From Candidatus Amoebophilus asiaticus 5a2 (GTDB lineage Bacteria; Bacteroidota; Bacteroidia; Cytophagales; Amoebophilaceae), in the NCBI RefSeq assembly GCF_000020565.1, contig NC_010830.1, positions 1,220,001-1,284,000 on the forward strand: 64,000 nt of DNA, written 5' to 3'. The position numbers and the translations under genes were made by a program. Below the pieces are notes generated by a model that was not told the origin of the DNA, did no database searches, and saw nothing but the letters and a program-made list of their open reading frames with translations. Within the stretch, counting starts at the first letter, position 1. Each line of letters opens with the position of its first letter. Positions 19,381 to 27,650 of the stretch are shown piece by piece.

Positions 19381-20097
19381 AAACTAGTACACATCAACTT
19401 CACAAAGCTAGGTTCGTAATTTAAAACTGCCTGCTGTACTTGGTAGAATTATTAATTGTGGTGTAGGCTATGAAGAATCCATGACGGAGAAACTACAACA
19501 GATAGCTTTGCTTTAAATAGGCTTACTTATAAGATTAAAAGTCCAGGATGGTCTAACATAATAAACCTTATTAAAAAAGACGTAGTGAACAAGGCATGGA
19601 ATATTTTCAACATATGGATAAGTTTATTTCTATATATAAAATCATATTCTCTTAAAGCTACTAATCTGCATTAACTTATTAGAACGATTACTAATATAAA
19701 TGTTGATTGATACAGCAATTTCTTGCTTATAACCAACTTATTTCAGAGTTCAACTTATTATTCAATAAGTTGAACTCTGTTGTGTTTGGTAGGAATTCTA
19801 GATCTACCTATTTCACCAAGCATTTAAGCCTTACATCTTGCTCAATATGCATAGGATATGCTAGGTATAGTAGATGTCTTTTATACCGTATATGGTTCTT
19901 CTTAAGGAAAACAATATTGCTAAATATTGTAACGGTATCTGCTCGCCTTTTAGCAATAAAATCTTGCTTGCTATAGGTTAAATTGAAGCTTTGCCAGGAT
20001 ATTACTAGTGTGCAATGCTCTAATCAAACATACAGATTATGTATTTATATTTACGTAATTACATTGTAAATTGTAATGCCTTCAATCTATATCATGT
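19381..20097. other. Intergenic with degraded coding trace and a strong hairpin
   Basis: About 715 bp. Near 19420-19516 a frame reads LPAVLGRIINCGVGYEESMT and then stops; it looks like a fragment of a lost gene that I cannot identify. An 89-codon frame at 19707-19976 has a Leu/Ile/Ser-rich composition and runs through the hairpin at 19744-19779, so I do not call it a gene. The promoter of the ABC transporter gene should lie at the right end. Confidence 0.4.
19744..19779. repeat. Perfect 16-bp stem, 4-nt loop palindrome
   Basis: CAGAGTTCAACTTATT, loop ATTC, then the exact reverse complement. It is too long and exact to be chance. No U-run follows on the plus strand, so a classic terminator is not certain. 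It may be a mobile-element end or a folded site. Confidence 0.7.
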
Positions 20098-21879
20098 ATG
20101 CAAAATTCAAAGGTTATATCTTTTCTTAAAGAAATAAGCAAACCTTTTAAAGTTCACCTAGCTGTATTTACGGTTGCTGCTATTTTACAAGCTGTTGAGG
20201 TAGTGTTGCAACCATTTATTGTAAAACTCCTGATTGATCAAGTAAATGATATTGCGTCTAGAAAATCTCCTATTGTATCTATAGCCAAACCTATTGTATG
20301 CTATTTATCAGTGGCTTCAGTTATGGCAATCTCTTCTGGTATTCATGAATGGGTGCATTCAAGGTTTATTGCTAATTTTAAAAAGAATATTGGAGCACGT
20401 TTAATGGCCTACCTTTTACATAAGCCCTATGCTTTTTATCAAGGCCAATTTTCAGGTGCCTTAGCTAACAAGGTCAATGATTGTATAGGTACTATTCCCC
20501 GTTTAATTAGGACTTTCTATGATGATTTCTTTAGTGATGCTTTGGCTTTACTTATTTCAATATACACACTCTGGCAGGTGAGTCCTTGTTTTGCCATTGC
20601 TCTTATCATATGGGTTACAATGTATCTTCTTGCTTGCATAAAATTAGCTCCTAAAGTTAGGCTGACTACCAATAAGGTAGTCAGTGAAAGTTCTAAAGGT
20701 ATGGGACATATCAATGATATTATAACAAATATTGTAAATGTTAAGTTGTTTGCTAAAGAAGTAAATGAACATAAGTTTGTTAAATCTAATTTCGAACGCT
20801 GGGCTGATGCATATGGTAAACATGCTAAAATTCTTGTTGGTTTATATATAGCTCAACTATCAACATTTGTCTTGCTTCAAGGTGTATGCCTTTTCTGGCT
20901 TTGCCAGGGACTTGCAAAAGGCAGAATTACTGCTGGTGATTTTGCCCTTATTTTTATGATTAATATTTCTATTAACAGGTGCTTGTTTGGCCTTTCACGT
21001 ACCATTGCTGATTTCAATGAAAATATAGGAACACTTACCCATAATTTACAAATTATTGAACAACCTAATGAACCTAACACAATTCTTGATAAGTTGCCTT
21101 CAAAGCCGCTCCATATTCCGGCTGGTAGAATAGTTTTTGATCATATGTATTTTAATTATAAAGGGACTGCACCTTTATTTGAAAATATTTGTGTAGCTAT
21201 TGAACCAGGGCAAAAAGTAGGACTTGTAGGTGCTTCTGGTAGTGGTAAATCAACCTTTATCAATCTGATTTTGAGGTTTTATGAACCAACAAAAGGAAGA
21301 ATTCTTATAGATAACCAAGATATTAAAGAAGTTAGTTTATCTTCTTTAAGGAATCAGATAGCTCTTATTCCACAAGACCCATACTTATTTCATAGAACCT
21401 TGAAAGAAAATATACAGTATGGCCGCCCAGACGCTAATTCTGAGGCGGTTGTCCAAGCAGCGAAACAGGCTTATGCCCATGAATTTATTGTAAAGCTTCC
21501 TCAACAATACAATACGCTAGTGGGGGAGCGAGGCACTAAACTTTCTGGGGGACAAAGGCAGCGAATAGCTATTGCAAGAGGCTTGCTAAAAGATGCGCCT
21601 ATTATTATTTTAGATGAGGCGACTTCTCAATTAGATTCTATTACAGAAAACTATATCCAAGGATCTTTATGGGATATTATACAAAATAAAACTACGGTTG
21701 TAATTGCTCACCGATTAGCTACCCTGTTGCATATGGACCGTATTCTTGTATTTGATAAAGGAAGGATTGCTGAAGATGGAACGCATGATGCATTACTTGC
21801 AAAAAATGGAATTTATAAATCGCTTTGGGATAAACAAGTAGGTGGTTTTCTGCCTAGCATGCCTCATTGTTCATATTAA
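20098..21879 (+). CDS. ABC exporter, fused permease-ATPase (MsbA-like, 593 aa)
   Basis: The N-terminal half holds the transmembrane helices of a type IV (exporter) ABC fold. The ATPase has Walker A GASGSGKST (about 378-386), Q-loop ALIPQDPYLF, signature LSGGQRQR (about 482) and Walker B IIILDEAT (about 502-509), then the switch His in VVIAHRLAT. It would work as a homodimer or heterodimer in the inner membrane. Substrate cannot be told: lipid, peptide and drug exporters share this layout. A second, different exporter half starts at 62637. The ATG at 20098 follows a TATATCATGT context without a clear Shine-Dalgarno site. Confidence 0.93.
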   Translation: MQNSKVISFLKEISKPFKVHLAVFTVAAILQAVEVVLQPFIVKLLIDQVNDIASRKSPIVSIAKPIVCYLSVASVMAISSGIHEWVHSRFIANFKKNIGARLMAYLLHKPYAFYQGQFSGALANKVNDCIGTIPRLIRTFYDDFFSDALALLISIYTLWQVSPCFAIALIIWVTMYLLACIKLAPKVRLTTNKVVSESSKGMGHINDIITNIVNVKLFAKEVNEHKFVKSNFERWADAYGKHAKILVGLYIAQLSTFVLLQGVCLFWLCQGLAKGRITAGDFALIFMINISINRCLFGLSRTIADFNENIGTLTHNLQIIEQPNEPNTILDKLPSKPLHIPAGRIVFDHMYFNYKGTAPLFENICVAIEPGQKVGLVGASGSGKSTFINLILRFYEPTKGRILIDNQDIKEVSLSSLRNQIALIPQDPYLFHRTLKENIQYGRPDANSEAVVQAAKQAYAHEFIVKLPQQYNTLVGERGTKLSGGQRQRIAIARGLLKDAPIIILDEATSQLDSITENYIQGSLWDIIQNKTTVVIAHRLATLLHMDRILVFDKGRIAEDGTHDALLAKNGIYKSLWDKQVGGFLPSMPHCSY

Positions 21880-22006
21880 TTGTTATTAGTATACTAGTTC
21901 TCTCGTTCATGTTGTTTGCCCTAACTTGTCTAATCTTTAATAATTGTTTTATATAACTGTTGTAAAGCATACCTTAGCAAATTGTATTAATAACTTACTT
22001 AACTTC

Positions 22007-23062
22007 ATGTTTGACTATATTATTGTAGGGCAAGGGCTTGCTGGTACAGCACTCGCTTGGCAGCTACTAAAAGCTGGTAAGCAGGTACTTGTAATTAACA
22101 ACCAGTATACTAATCAATCTTCGCAAGTTGCTGCCGGTATTTATAATCCCATTACAGGCCGTAACCTAGTAAAAACCTGGTTAGCCGATGAATTGTTTCC
22201 TGCCTTAGTACAATTTTATGAGAGTATATCAGCTGAGTTATCTATAAAGTTGCTATATCCTATGCCTATATTTAGACCATTTTTAGATAATCAAGAAAGT
22301 ATAATGTGGAGGAAAAGGGCTTTGGAAGATAGATATAAGCCTTTTTGGGAAGAAGCAATTGGTGATTATCAAGAAGCCGATATCTTTAATCAGTATGGTG
22401 GTTTTATTATCAAACAAGCAGGATACGTGGATGTGCCTTGCTTCTTAGCAGCAACTCGAACTTATTTACAATCAAAAAATTGCTATATAGAAGCTGATTT
22501 TGATTATGAGAGGTTACAGTTATTATCTGAAGGTTCCGTAAACTATCAAGGTATTCAGGCAAATAAGATTATTTTTTGCGAAGGGCCTCAAGTGGCACTT
22601 AATCCTTTTTTTAACTATTTACCTTTCCGTTTTGCCAAAGGCGAATTGCTGAAAGTGCAATTGTCTAAGCCAATAAAGGTTATCTATAATAGGCGTGTTT
22701 TTATATTACCCCGAACTAGAGACCAAGCGTTTGTTGGTGCGAGCTATGAATGGGAAGACTTAACCTTACATCCTACAGAAAAGGCTAGACAAGAATTGGA
22801 AGATAAGTTGAGGCAGCTTACTCGACTTCCATATAGTGTATTCGGCCAGCAAGTAGGTATTCGGCCAGCTACTGTTGACAGAAGACCTTACGCAGGTTTA
22901 CACCCACAATATCCTCAACTAGGCATATTCAATGGGCTAGGTAGCAAGGGTATATCTTTAGCACCTTATTTAGCAGGTGAGTTTGTAGAATATCTTCTAT
23001 ATGGTAAGAGTTTGCCAGTAGAAGTGCGGCTGGATAGGGTAGGAGGTATAGGTACTTGTTAG
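22007..23062 (+). CDS. FAD-dependent oxidoreductase (DadA/glycine oxidase-like, 351 aa)
   Basis: I choose the ATG at 22007 because it puts the dinucleotide-binding strand at the start: MFDYIIVGQGLAGTALAWQL, with GxGxxG, then an Asn at the end of the second strand. The longer frame from 21944 adds 21 residues with no match to the fold. The C-terminal part has GIRPATVDRRPYAG and NGLGSKGISLAPYLA, typical of the DAO family that closes the FAD site. These enzymes oxidise amines or amino acids. Substrate is not deducible. It follows the ABC transporter gene by 127 bp on the same strand. Confidence 0.85.
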   Translation: MFDYIIVGQGLAGTALAWQLLKAGKQVLVINNQYTNQSSQVAAGIYNPITGRNLVKTWLADELFPALVQFYESISAELSIKLLYPMPIFRPFLDNQESIMWRKRALEDRYKPFWEEAIGDYQEADIFNQYGGFIIKQAGYVDVPCFLAATRTYLQSKNCYIEADFDYERLQLLSEGSVNYQGIQANKIIFCEGPQVALNPFFNYLPFRFAKGELLKVQLSKPIKVIYNRRVFILPRTRDQAFVGASYEWEDLTLHPTEKARQELEDKLRQLTRLPYSVFGQQVGIRPATVDRRPYAGLHPQYPQLGIFNGLGSKGISLAPYLAGEFVEYLLYGKSLPVEVRLDRVGGIGTC

Positions 23063-23760
23063 TACTTCAATAGGGATTTATTTATTGCTTTATTATAAGT
23101 AATCTCCTTTGTATGATATACTAGACATAACGTCATATATAATTATTTAAAGCTTGCTGTGTAATCCAAGATCATTACCATATTACTAGCATTAGTCATA
23201 AGCTTGTCAACATCTTTTTTAACGGTAAGCTGCCATTGAGCAGCTGTTGAGACATCCAATGATTGATTGTCTACTGAAGCCGAAACAGTTTCTTTAGCAT
23301 TATTCTTTTTCAAGGTAAAATCTAGAGGACTAGATGCTCCAGTGTTTAGCTCTAGTTTAGGCATATCAGTTATCTTTTTTCCTGATTCAGTTAATTTTAA
23401 TACAATGTTTATACCTGTAACTTGATAATCACTAAGGTTAGGTCGAAATACTTTTGGTCCTACGTAAAAATTCAAGGATTGACTATGTTGTATAAAGCTA
23501 TACCAGGCACTTGCATACTCTTGTCCCATGCTCAGTACTCGGAAACCTTTAAACTCCCCTAAAGCCTTCTTAACTCCATCTTGAAATTGTTGCCCGCCTG
23601 GTAGTGCTGTATATTGTAAATGAATGACAACATCAGTTAAAGATGCAAAGTCGATTGGGTTAGCATTCTTAGTCATATCTAATCGCCAACTAGAAACAGC
23701 ACCTGTACCTTCGAAAGGCAAATAGCGAGCATCTTCGAAATTAAGTACAAACAAACCACT

Positions 23761-25194
23761 GGGGCTGTTGAAAAAGTAATTAAGAGTTTTAAATTAAGGT
23801 CACAGCCTAATTTTAGCGTATATGTTATGGCAGAATAAAAATACTAATTATAGCACGAGCCCAGTAGATGATAATCACTTACTTTCTAAAGTCAATAAGT
23901 ATATAGATCTCTCCTTTACCCATCAGTTAGTTATAGCCTCTTATAATAGCAAGCATGGGCGTCCCTCGATAGACCCAGAGATTTTCTTTAGGATGCTTAT
24001 GATTAGCTATTTTTATAACATTAACTCTGATAGAAGAGTATGTCAAGAGATACGCTACAATGTAGCTTATAGATGGTTTTGTAAGCTTGGATTAGAAGAC
24101 AAGGTGCCTGATCACTCTTACTTAAGTAGAACCAGAAACAGATTTGGCGAAAAAGTATTTGAAGCGCTTTTTACTACTATACTCAATTTATGTCGAAAGC
24201 ATGGCTTGTTGGAGAGTAATAGTGTGATGACAGATAGCACATTAATCAAAGCTAATGCATCACTAAATTCTTTAACTCCTATCGAAGCTAAAGCAGCAGC
24301 CTATGAGAAAGTAGCAAGAAAAGCTGCTATAAATAAGCTTGGGCCGCCTGCTAGTAGGAGTATAAGCAACAGCACGCATATAAGCAAAACAGATAAAGAT
24401 GCAAGCTTGGCTCAAAAGGAAGGGAGCCCCAGAGAGTTAAAATATAAAGTTCACAACTCAATTGATGCATTGAGTAGAGTAATAATTGATACAAAGGTTA
24501 CAACAGGCAAGACCCATGATTCTCAAGTGTATATAGAGAGGCTAAATCACATTAGAGGAAAGTATGCTCTAACTATAAAAGAAGCTATTGCAGATAGAGC
24601 TTACGGATCAAGAGCGATCATAGAGACTTTACAGAAAGAAGGTATAGTGACCTATATACCACTCTTTAGCACTAAAAGTGGTAGGTCTGTGCAAGAAGCT
24701 TATCAAGCTGGGTTTGTCTATCAAAAACAGAAGGATCGTTTTGTATGTCCTGAAGGCCAGTATTTAAACCCTTATGGTTATATGGCTAATGAGAGTAAGT
24801 ATTATAGGTCAAAATCATCCATTTGCGCTATGTGCAAGCAAAAAGATGCTTGTATTGCTTCAGCTAAGAAAAGTAGGCCATTCACAAAATATCTTATCAG
24901 AAGCATCCATCAAGAGTTGTTTGATAAGACTCTTGAAGCTATGCAAGAACCAACATTCATTGGTAAGCTCAAAGAAAGGATGTGGAAAATAGAAGGTATT
25001 TTCGCTGAAGCTAAGCAATTACATGGGTTAGGTAAAGCTCGCTATAGGAGTTTGGAAAGAGTGCAAATACAAGCATATATGATAGCTGTTGTACAAAATA
25101 TTAAAAGAATAATTAAGCAGCTTTTTTATGTCTTTCTTCATTTCCTTAACATGCCTAATAGAATATTTTTAACATATACTTTTTCAACAGCCCC
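23761..25194 (+). mobile_element. IS1182-family element, 1434 bp, 18-bp perfect ends, 4-bp target duplication
   Basis: GGGGCTGTTGAAAAAGTA at 23761-23778 is the exact reverse complement of 25177-25194. CACT at 23757-23760 is repeated at 25195-25198. Excision in silico rejoins the Tc-toxin-like frame, which confirms the boundaries. Confidence 0.93.
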
Positions 25195-25207
25195 CACTGT
25201 CATTTAA
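23822..25207 (+). CDS. IS1182-family transposase (461 aa)
   Basis: The N-terminus (GRPSIDPEIFFRMLMISYFYNINSDRR with VPDHSYLSRTRNRFGEKVFE) is the DUF772-type region of IS1182/IS5-related DDE transposases. The catalytic region includes VMTDSTLIKAN, IADRAYGS and RMWKIEGIFAEAKQLHGLGKARYRSLERVQIQA, giving the D-D-E set. The C-terminal Cys-containing stretch CAMCKQKDAC is also typical. The stop codon lies at 25205-25207, past the end of the element at 25194, so the last four codons come wholly or partly from the target gene. Confidence 0.9.
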   Translation: MLWQNKNTNYSTSPVDDNHLLSKVNKYIDLSFTHQLVIASYNSKHGRPSIDPEIFFRMLMISYFYNINSDRRVCQEIRYNVAYRWFCKLGLEDKVPDHSYLSRTRNRFGEKVFEALFTTILNLCRKHGLLESNSVMTDSTLIKANASLNSLTPIEAKAAAYEKVARKAAINKLGPPASRSISNSTHISKTDKDASLAQKEGSPRELKYKVHNSIDALSRVIIDTKVTTGKTHDSQVYIERLNHIRGKYALTIKEAIADRAYGSRAIIETLQKEGIVTYIPLFSTKSGRSVQEAYQAGFVYQKQKDRFVCPEGQYLNPYGYMANESKYYRSKSSICAMCKQKDACIASAKKSRPFTKYLIRSIHQELFDKTLEAMQEPTFIGKLKERMWKIEGIFAEAKQLHGLGKARYRSLERVQIQAYMIAVVQNIKRIIKQLFYVFLHFLNMPNRIFLTYTFSTAPTVI

Positions 25208-25759
25208 GCCACGCGATATGGCGACTTGTTGATTAGCTCGTACATCTACACGTAATACATCAGATTTAGGCTGTTCTATATCTTTACCATCTAATAGATA
25301 TTCAGCCCCTTTTATATCTGCTTGTAATAATGTCTTATTAGTTGTTTGTGTAAGGGTAGCATGTATATTCTGGTAGGGGCCTAACAGTGCTGGCAAGGAT
25401 ATGGCAATACTTTTAATTTGGCGGCAGTAGTGACCTAGATAATCATAGTCAAAGTCTCGCTCTGCTAAGTCAAAAGTACAACTTCCTGTGTCTTTTAAGG
25501 ATTGAAGTGCATTTGGATCTAGTTGCGCTAATGAGATTGTTTTTTCAATTTCTAATTTGCGCTCGTCCTGGTCCATATATGCTTTTTCCATCCGCTGTAA
25601 GTCTAGCTGTAGGGCTTCCCCTGCTACCAAGCCATGGTATAAATCGTTCCAAGAACCAGCATGTATAAATGTTTCTCCTATTCCTCGAATAGCACCACCC
25701 CCTTTAGGAAGGGATAGCTGAGAAGCTTTTATTTGACTTTGTCCTAATTGTTTTGGCAT

Positions 25760-26204
25760 GGGATGAGGTCAAATTATAGTTGAGAAAATAATATGAAGAT
25801 TAATTTTTAATTATTAAAGCATATGCAATATAAATTTTAATAAGAAAAATATTCAATCACCGGACAAGTAACTAACCATGGTGCTTAGTAAAATTGTAGT
25901 ATGGTTTAAGTTATTGAAGTATGATATTTTATTTAAGCATTCTAAGATCGTTTTTTATAAGAGCAAATAACCCTTAATGTCCAAAGTAATGGGTATTAAC
26001 GATGTGTATTTACTTGTTTAGCACTCGAGCTTGTTTAGTATAGCCTTTTAATATTGGCGTATGAAAATAGGCTAACTATACTTGTATGGTTGCATTTATA
26101 AAGGAACTGTAACATATTTAGTCATGATTAAGTAATAATTTTTTTGTGCTGGAAGCTTATTGTTTTAGTGTATGGTGTATGTCTCATTTTAAAACTTTAT
26201 AGCC
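25760..26204. promoter_or_regulatory. Intergenic between the divergent Tc-like gene and patatin 1
   Basis: About 445 bp, AT-rich, no gene seen. The last 40 bp before the patatin ATG (GTATGTCTCATTTTAAAACT and following) closely match the region before patatin 2 at 45470, so they probably hold its promoter or leader. Confidence 0.5.
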
Positions 26205-27302
26205 ATGGATTACAGAAAATTTAAATATATACTTTGCTGGTTGTTATGCATTAGCATAAAAGCTTTAGCAGTTACCCCTCAATTACCTTTATCTAATCCA
26301 AGTAGTCATGAAAAATTCAGGATCCTCTCTATTGATGGAGGAGGAGTACGAGGTGTCATACCAGCCAGAATCTTACAGGCTATTGAAGAACGAACTGGAA
26401 AACCAATTAGCGAGTTATTTGATTTGGTAATTGGTACCTCAACAGGGGGATTAGTAACCTTAGGTTTAGTAGTTCCTGACGATGACGAACAAGGAAAACC
26501 TAAATATAAAGCTGCTAAGTTAGTTGAAATTTATGAGCAAAAATCTTCAGAAATATTTAAGTATTCCAAACTTCGTAACATAAAAACTGGGATGGGATTA
26601 TGGGGACCTAAATATGATAGAAAGCATCTAGATGATATTCTAAAGGATTTTTTTGGAGATGCCAAATTGAGTCAAACGGTTAAGCCTGCTGTTGTTATTT
26701 CTTTTTCTTTAGATGTTGGACAGCCGGCAATGTGGTCAACACACCATGTGCGGGATGGTAAAAAGCACGACTGTTACTTGCATGATGTTGCTGGTGTTAC
26801 TAGTGCAGCACCAACTTATTTTGCTCCAAAAGTGTTTAAAAATTTGCATGAGGATCATGAGGATATAGTACATGAGATAGATGGGGGTGTGTGGGCTAAT
26901 AATCCCGGACTAACAGCCATTAGAGTTCTTAGCTTTATGGAAGAGGAAGACCGCCCTGATAATAAAGATATAATTGTGGTTTCAATTGGAACAGGAACTT
27001 TTACATCAGATAAAGAACATCTCTTACAACAAGCTCATAAATTGAACAAAGCAGGTATTTGGGGTTGGATGATCAAAGCTGATCCAAATCTTATTGAAAT
27101 GATGATGGCTGCCAATAGTGACTGGTCAGACAATATGGTATCACTGTTATATCCTAATAGTCATAGGGTTCAGATTGAGATTCCTCAGAATTTAATTAGC
27201 ATGGATAATCCTAAAAATGTGGAGAAATTAAGACAACTAGCTGAAAAATATATAGCAACCGATTCTTTTAAAGAGCTATGTAATAAACTAGTACAGCCTT
27301 AA
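26205..27302 (+). CDS. Secreted patatin-like phospholipase 1 (365 aa)
   Basis: A hydrophobic N-terminus (CWLLCISIKALA) suggests Sec export. Patatin motifs follow: the oxyanion loop DGGGVRGVIPARIL, the nucleophile elbow GTSTGG (GxSxG) and the catalytic Asp in EIDGGVWANNPG. Ser and Asp form the expected dyad, so it should be an active acyl hydrolase on membrane lipids. The family includes plant patatins and bacterial ExoU. It is about 62% alike by eye to the protein at 45470-46561, and their upstream leaders also match. It lies just downstream (convergent) of the lipase-NB-ARC-TPR gene at 27651. A role in host membrane lysis or defence is inference. Confidence 0.92.
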   Translation: MDYRKFKYILCWLLCISIKALAVTPQLPLSNPSSHEKFRILSIDGGGVRGVIPARILQAIEERTGKPISELFDLVIGTSTGGLVTLGLVVPDDDEQGKPKYKAAKLVEIYEQKSSEIFKYSKLRNIKTGMGLWGPKYDRKHLDDILKDFFGDAKLSQTVKPAVVISFSLDVGQPAMWSTHHVRDGKKHDCYLHDVAGVTSAAPTYFAPKVFKNLHEDHEDIVHEIDGGVWANNPGLTAIRVLSFMEEEDRPDNKDIIVVSIGTGTFTSDKEHLLQQAHKLNKAGIWGWMIKADPNLIEMMMAANSDWSDNMVSLLYPNSHRVQIEIPQNLISMDNPKNVEKLRQLAEKYIATDSFKELCNKLVQP

Positions 27303-27650
27303 TCACTATCAAGAAACTGATAAATTCATTAAAAATCTGATTGTTGAAAACTTATCTGGGAAACAAAGAAATATCTATAAGGTATTTTAAAGTGTTTTTA
27401 AAATCTTTACTTTATCTAATAACACGAAAATTTGTGTGAATAAAATTTTTAAGCAGTATTACAAAGAGCTTGCCTAGATAACAGGAATAAAGCCAAAATC
27501 CTTCCATTAAAAATTTGCTAGAGTCATAGAAATCGCAGCGGGTCTATTGCCTTTTTCCAAAGCTACATGGTTGCTATCTCTAAATACTTGTATCAGAGTT
27601 TTCTTATAACAATATTTCCTTCCACTGTGATCCTATACCCTGTTCATGGA
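27303..27650. other. Intergenic with IS481 and IS982-type debris
   Basis: About 350 bp. The left 230 bp show nothing. Positions about 27552-27650 on the minus strand keep the end of an IS481-type transposase (traces of SHSGK-YCY-KT, then NHVALEKGN). At 27533-27549 is TCGCAGCGGGTCTATTG, the same as the end of the MITE at 51144-51242. The TPR gene stops exactly at the junction with the IS481 trace. Confidence 0.6.

Larger units (their letters stand above)
23143..25759 (-). pseudogene. Tc-toxin-like gene (TcB-type N-terminal motif + TcA TcB-binding domain), split by an IS
   Basis: The 5' fragment (25759 to about 25195) encodes SLPKGGGAIRGIGETF at about residue 16, a motif known from the start of TcB/SpvB proteins. 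It continues with TcA C-terminal features: LYHGLVAGEALQLDLQRMEKAY, SLPALLGPYQNIHATL, QVAISRGLNDSG. The 3' fragment (about 23757 to 23143) resumes with FVLNFEDARYLPFEGTGAVSSWRLD and TDVVIHLQYTA, the end of the TcA TcB-binding domain. Removing the IS (23761-25194) and one copy of the 4-bp duplication CACT restores one frame, NDSGLFVLNFED, of 392 codons. Full TcA proteins are far longer and form the translocation pore; this has only the TcB-docking end. The gene is now broken, though the 5' part could still give about 190 residues. Confidence 0.88.

Noticed and set aside
19707..19976. 89-codon frame in the gap before the ABC transporter gene
   Set aside because: It runs through a perfect palindrome and has no recognisable features; likely chance.
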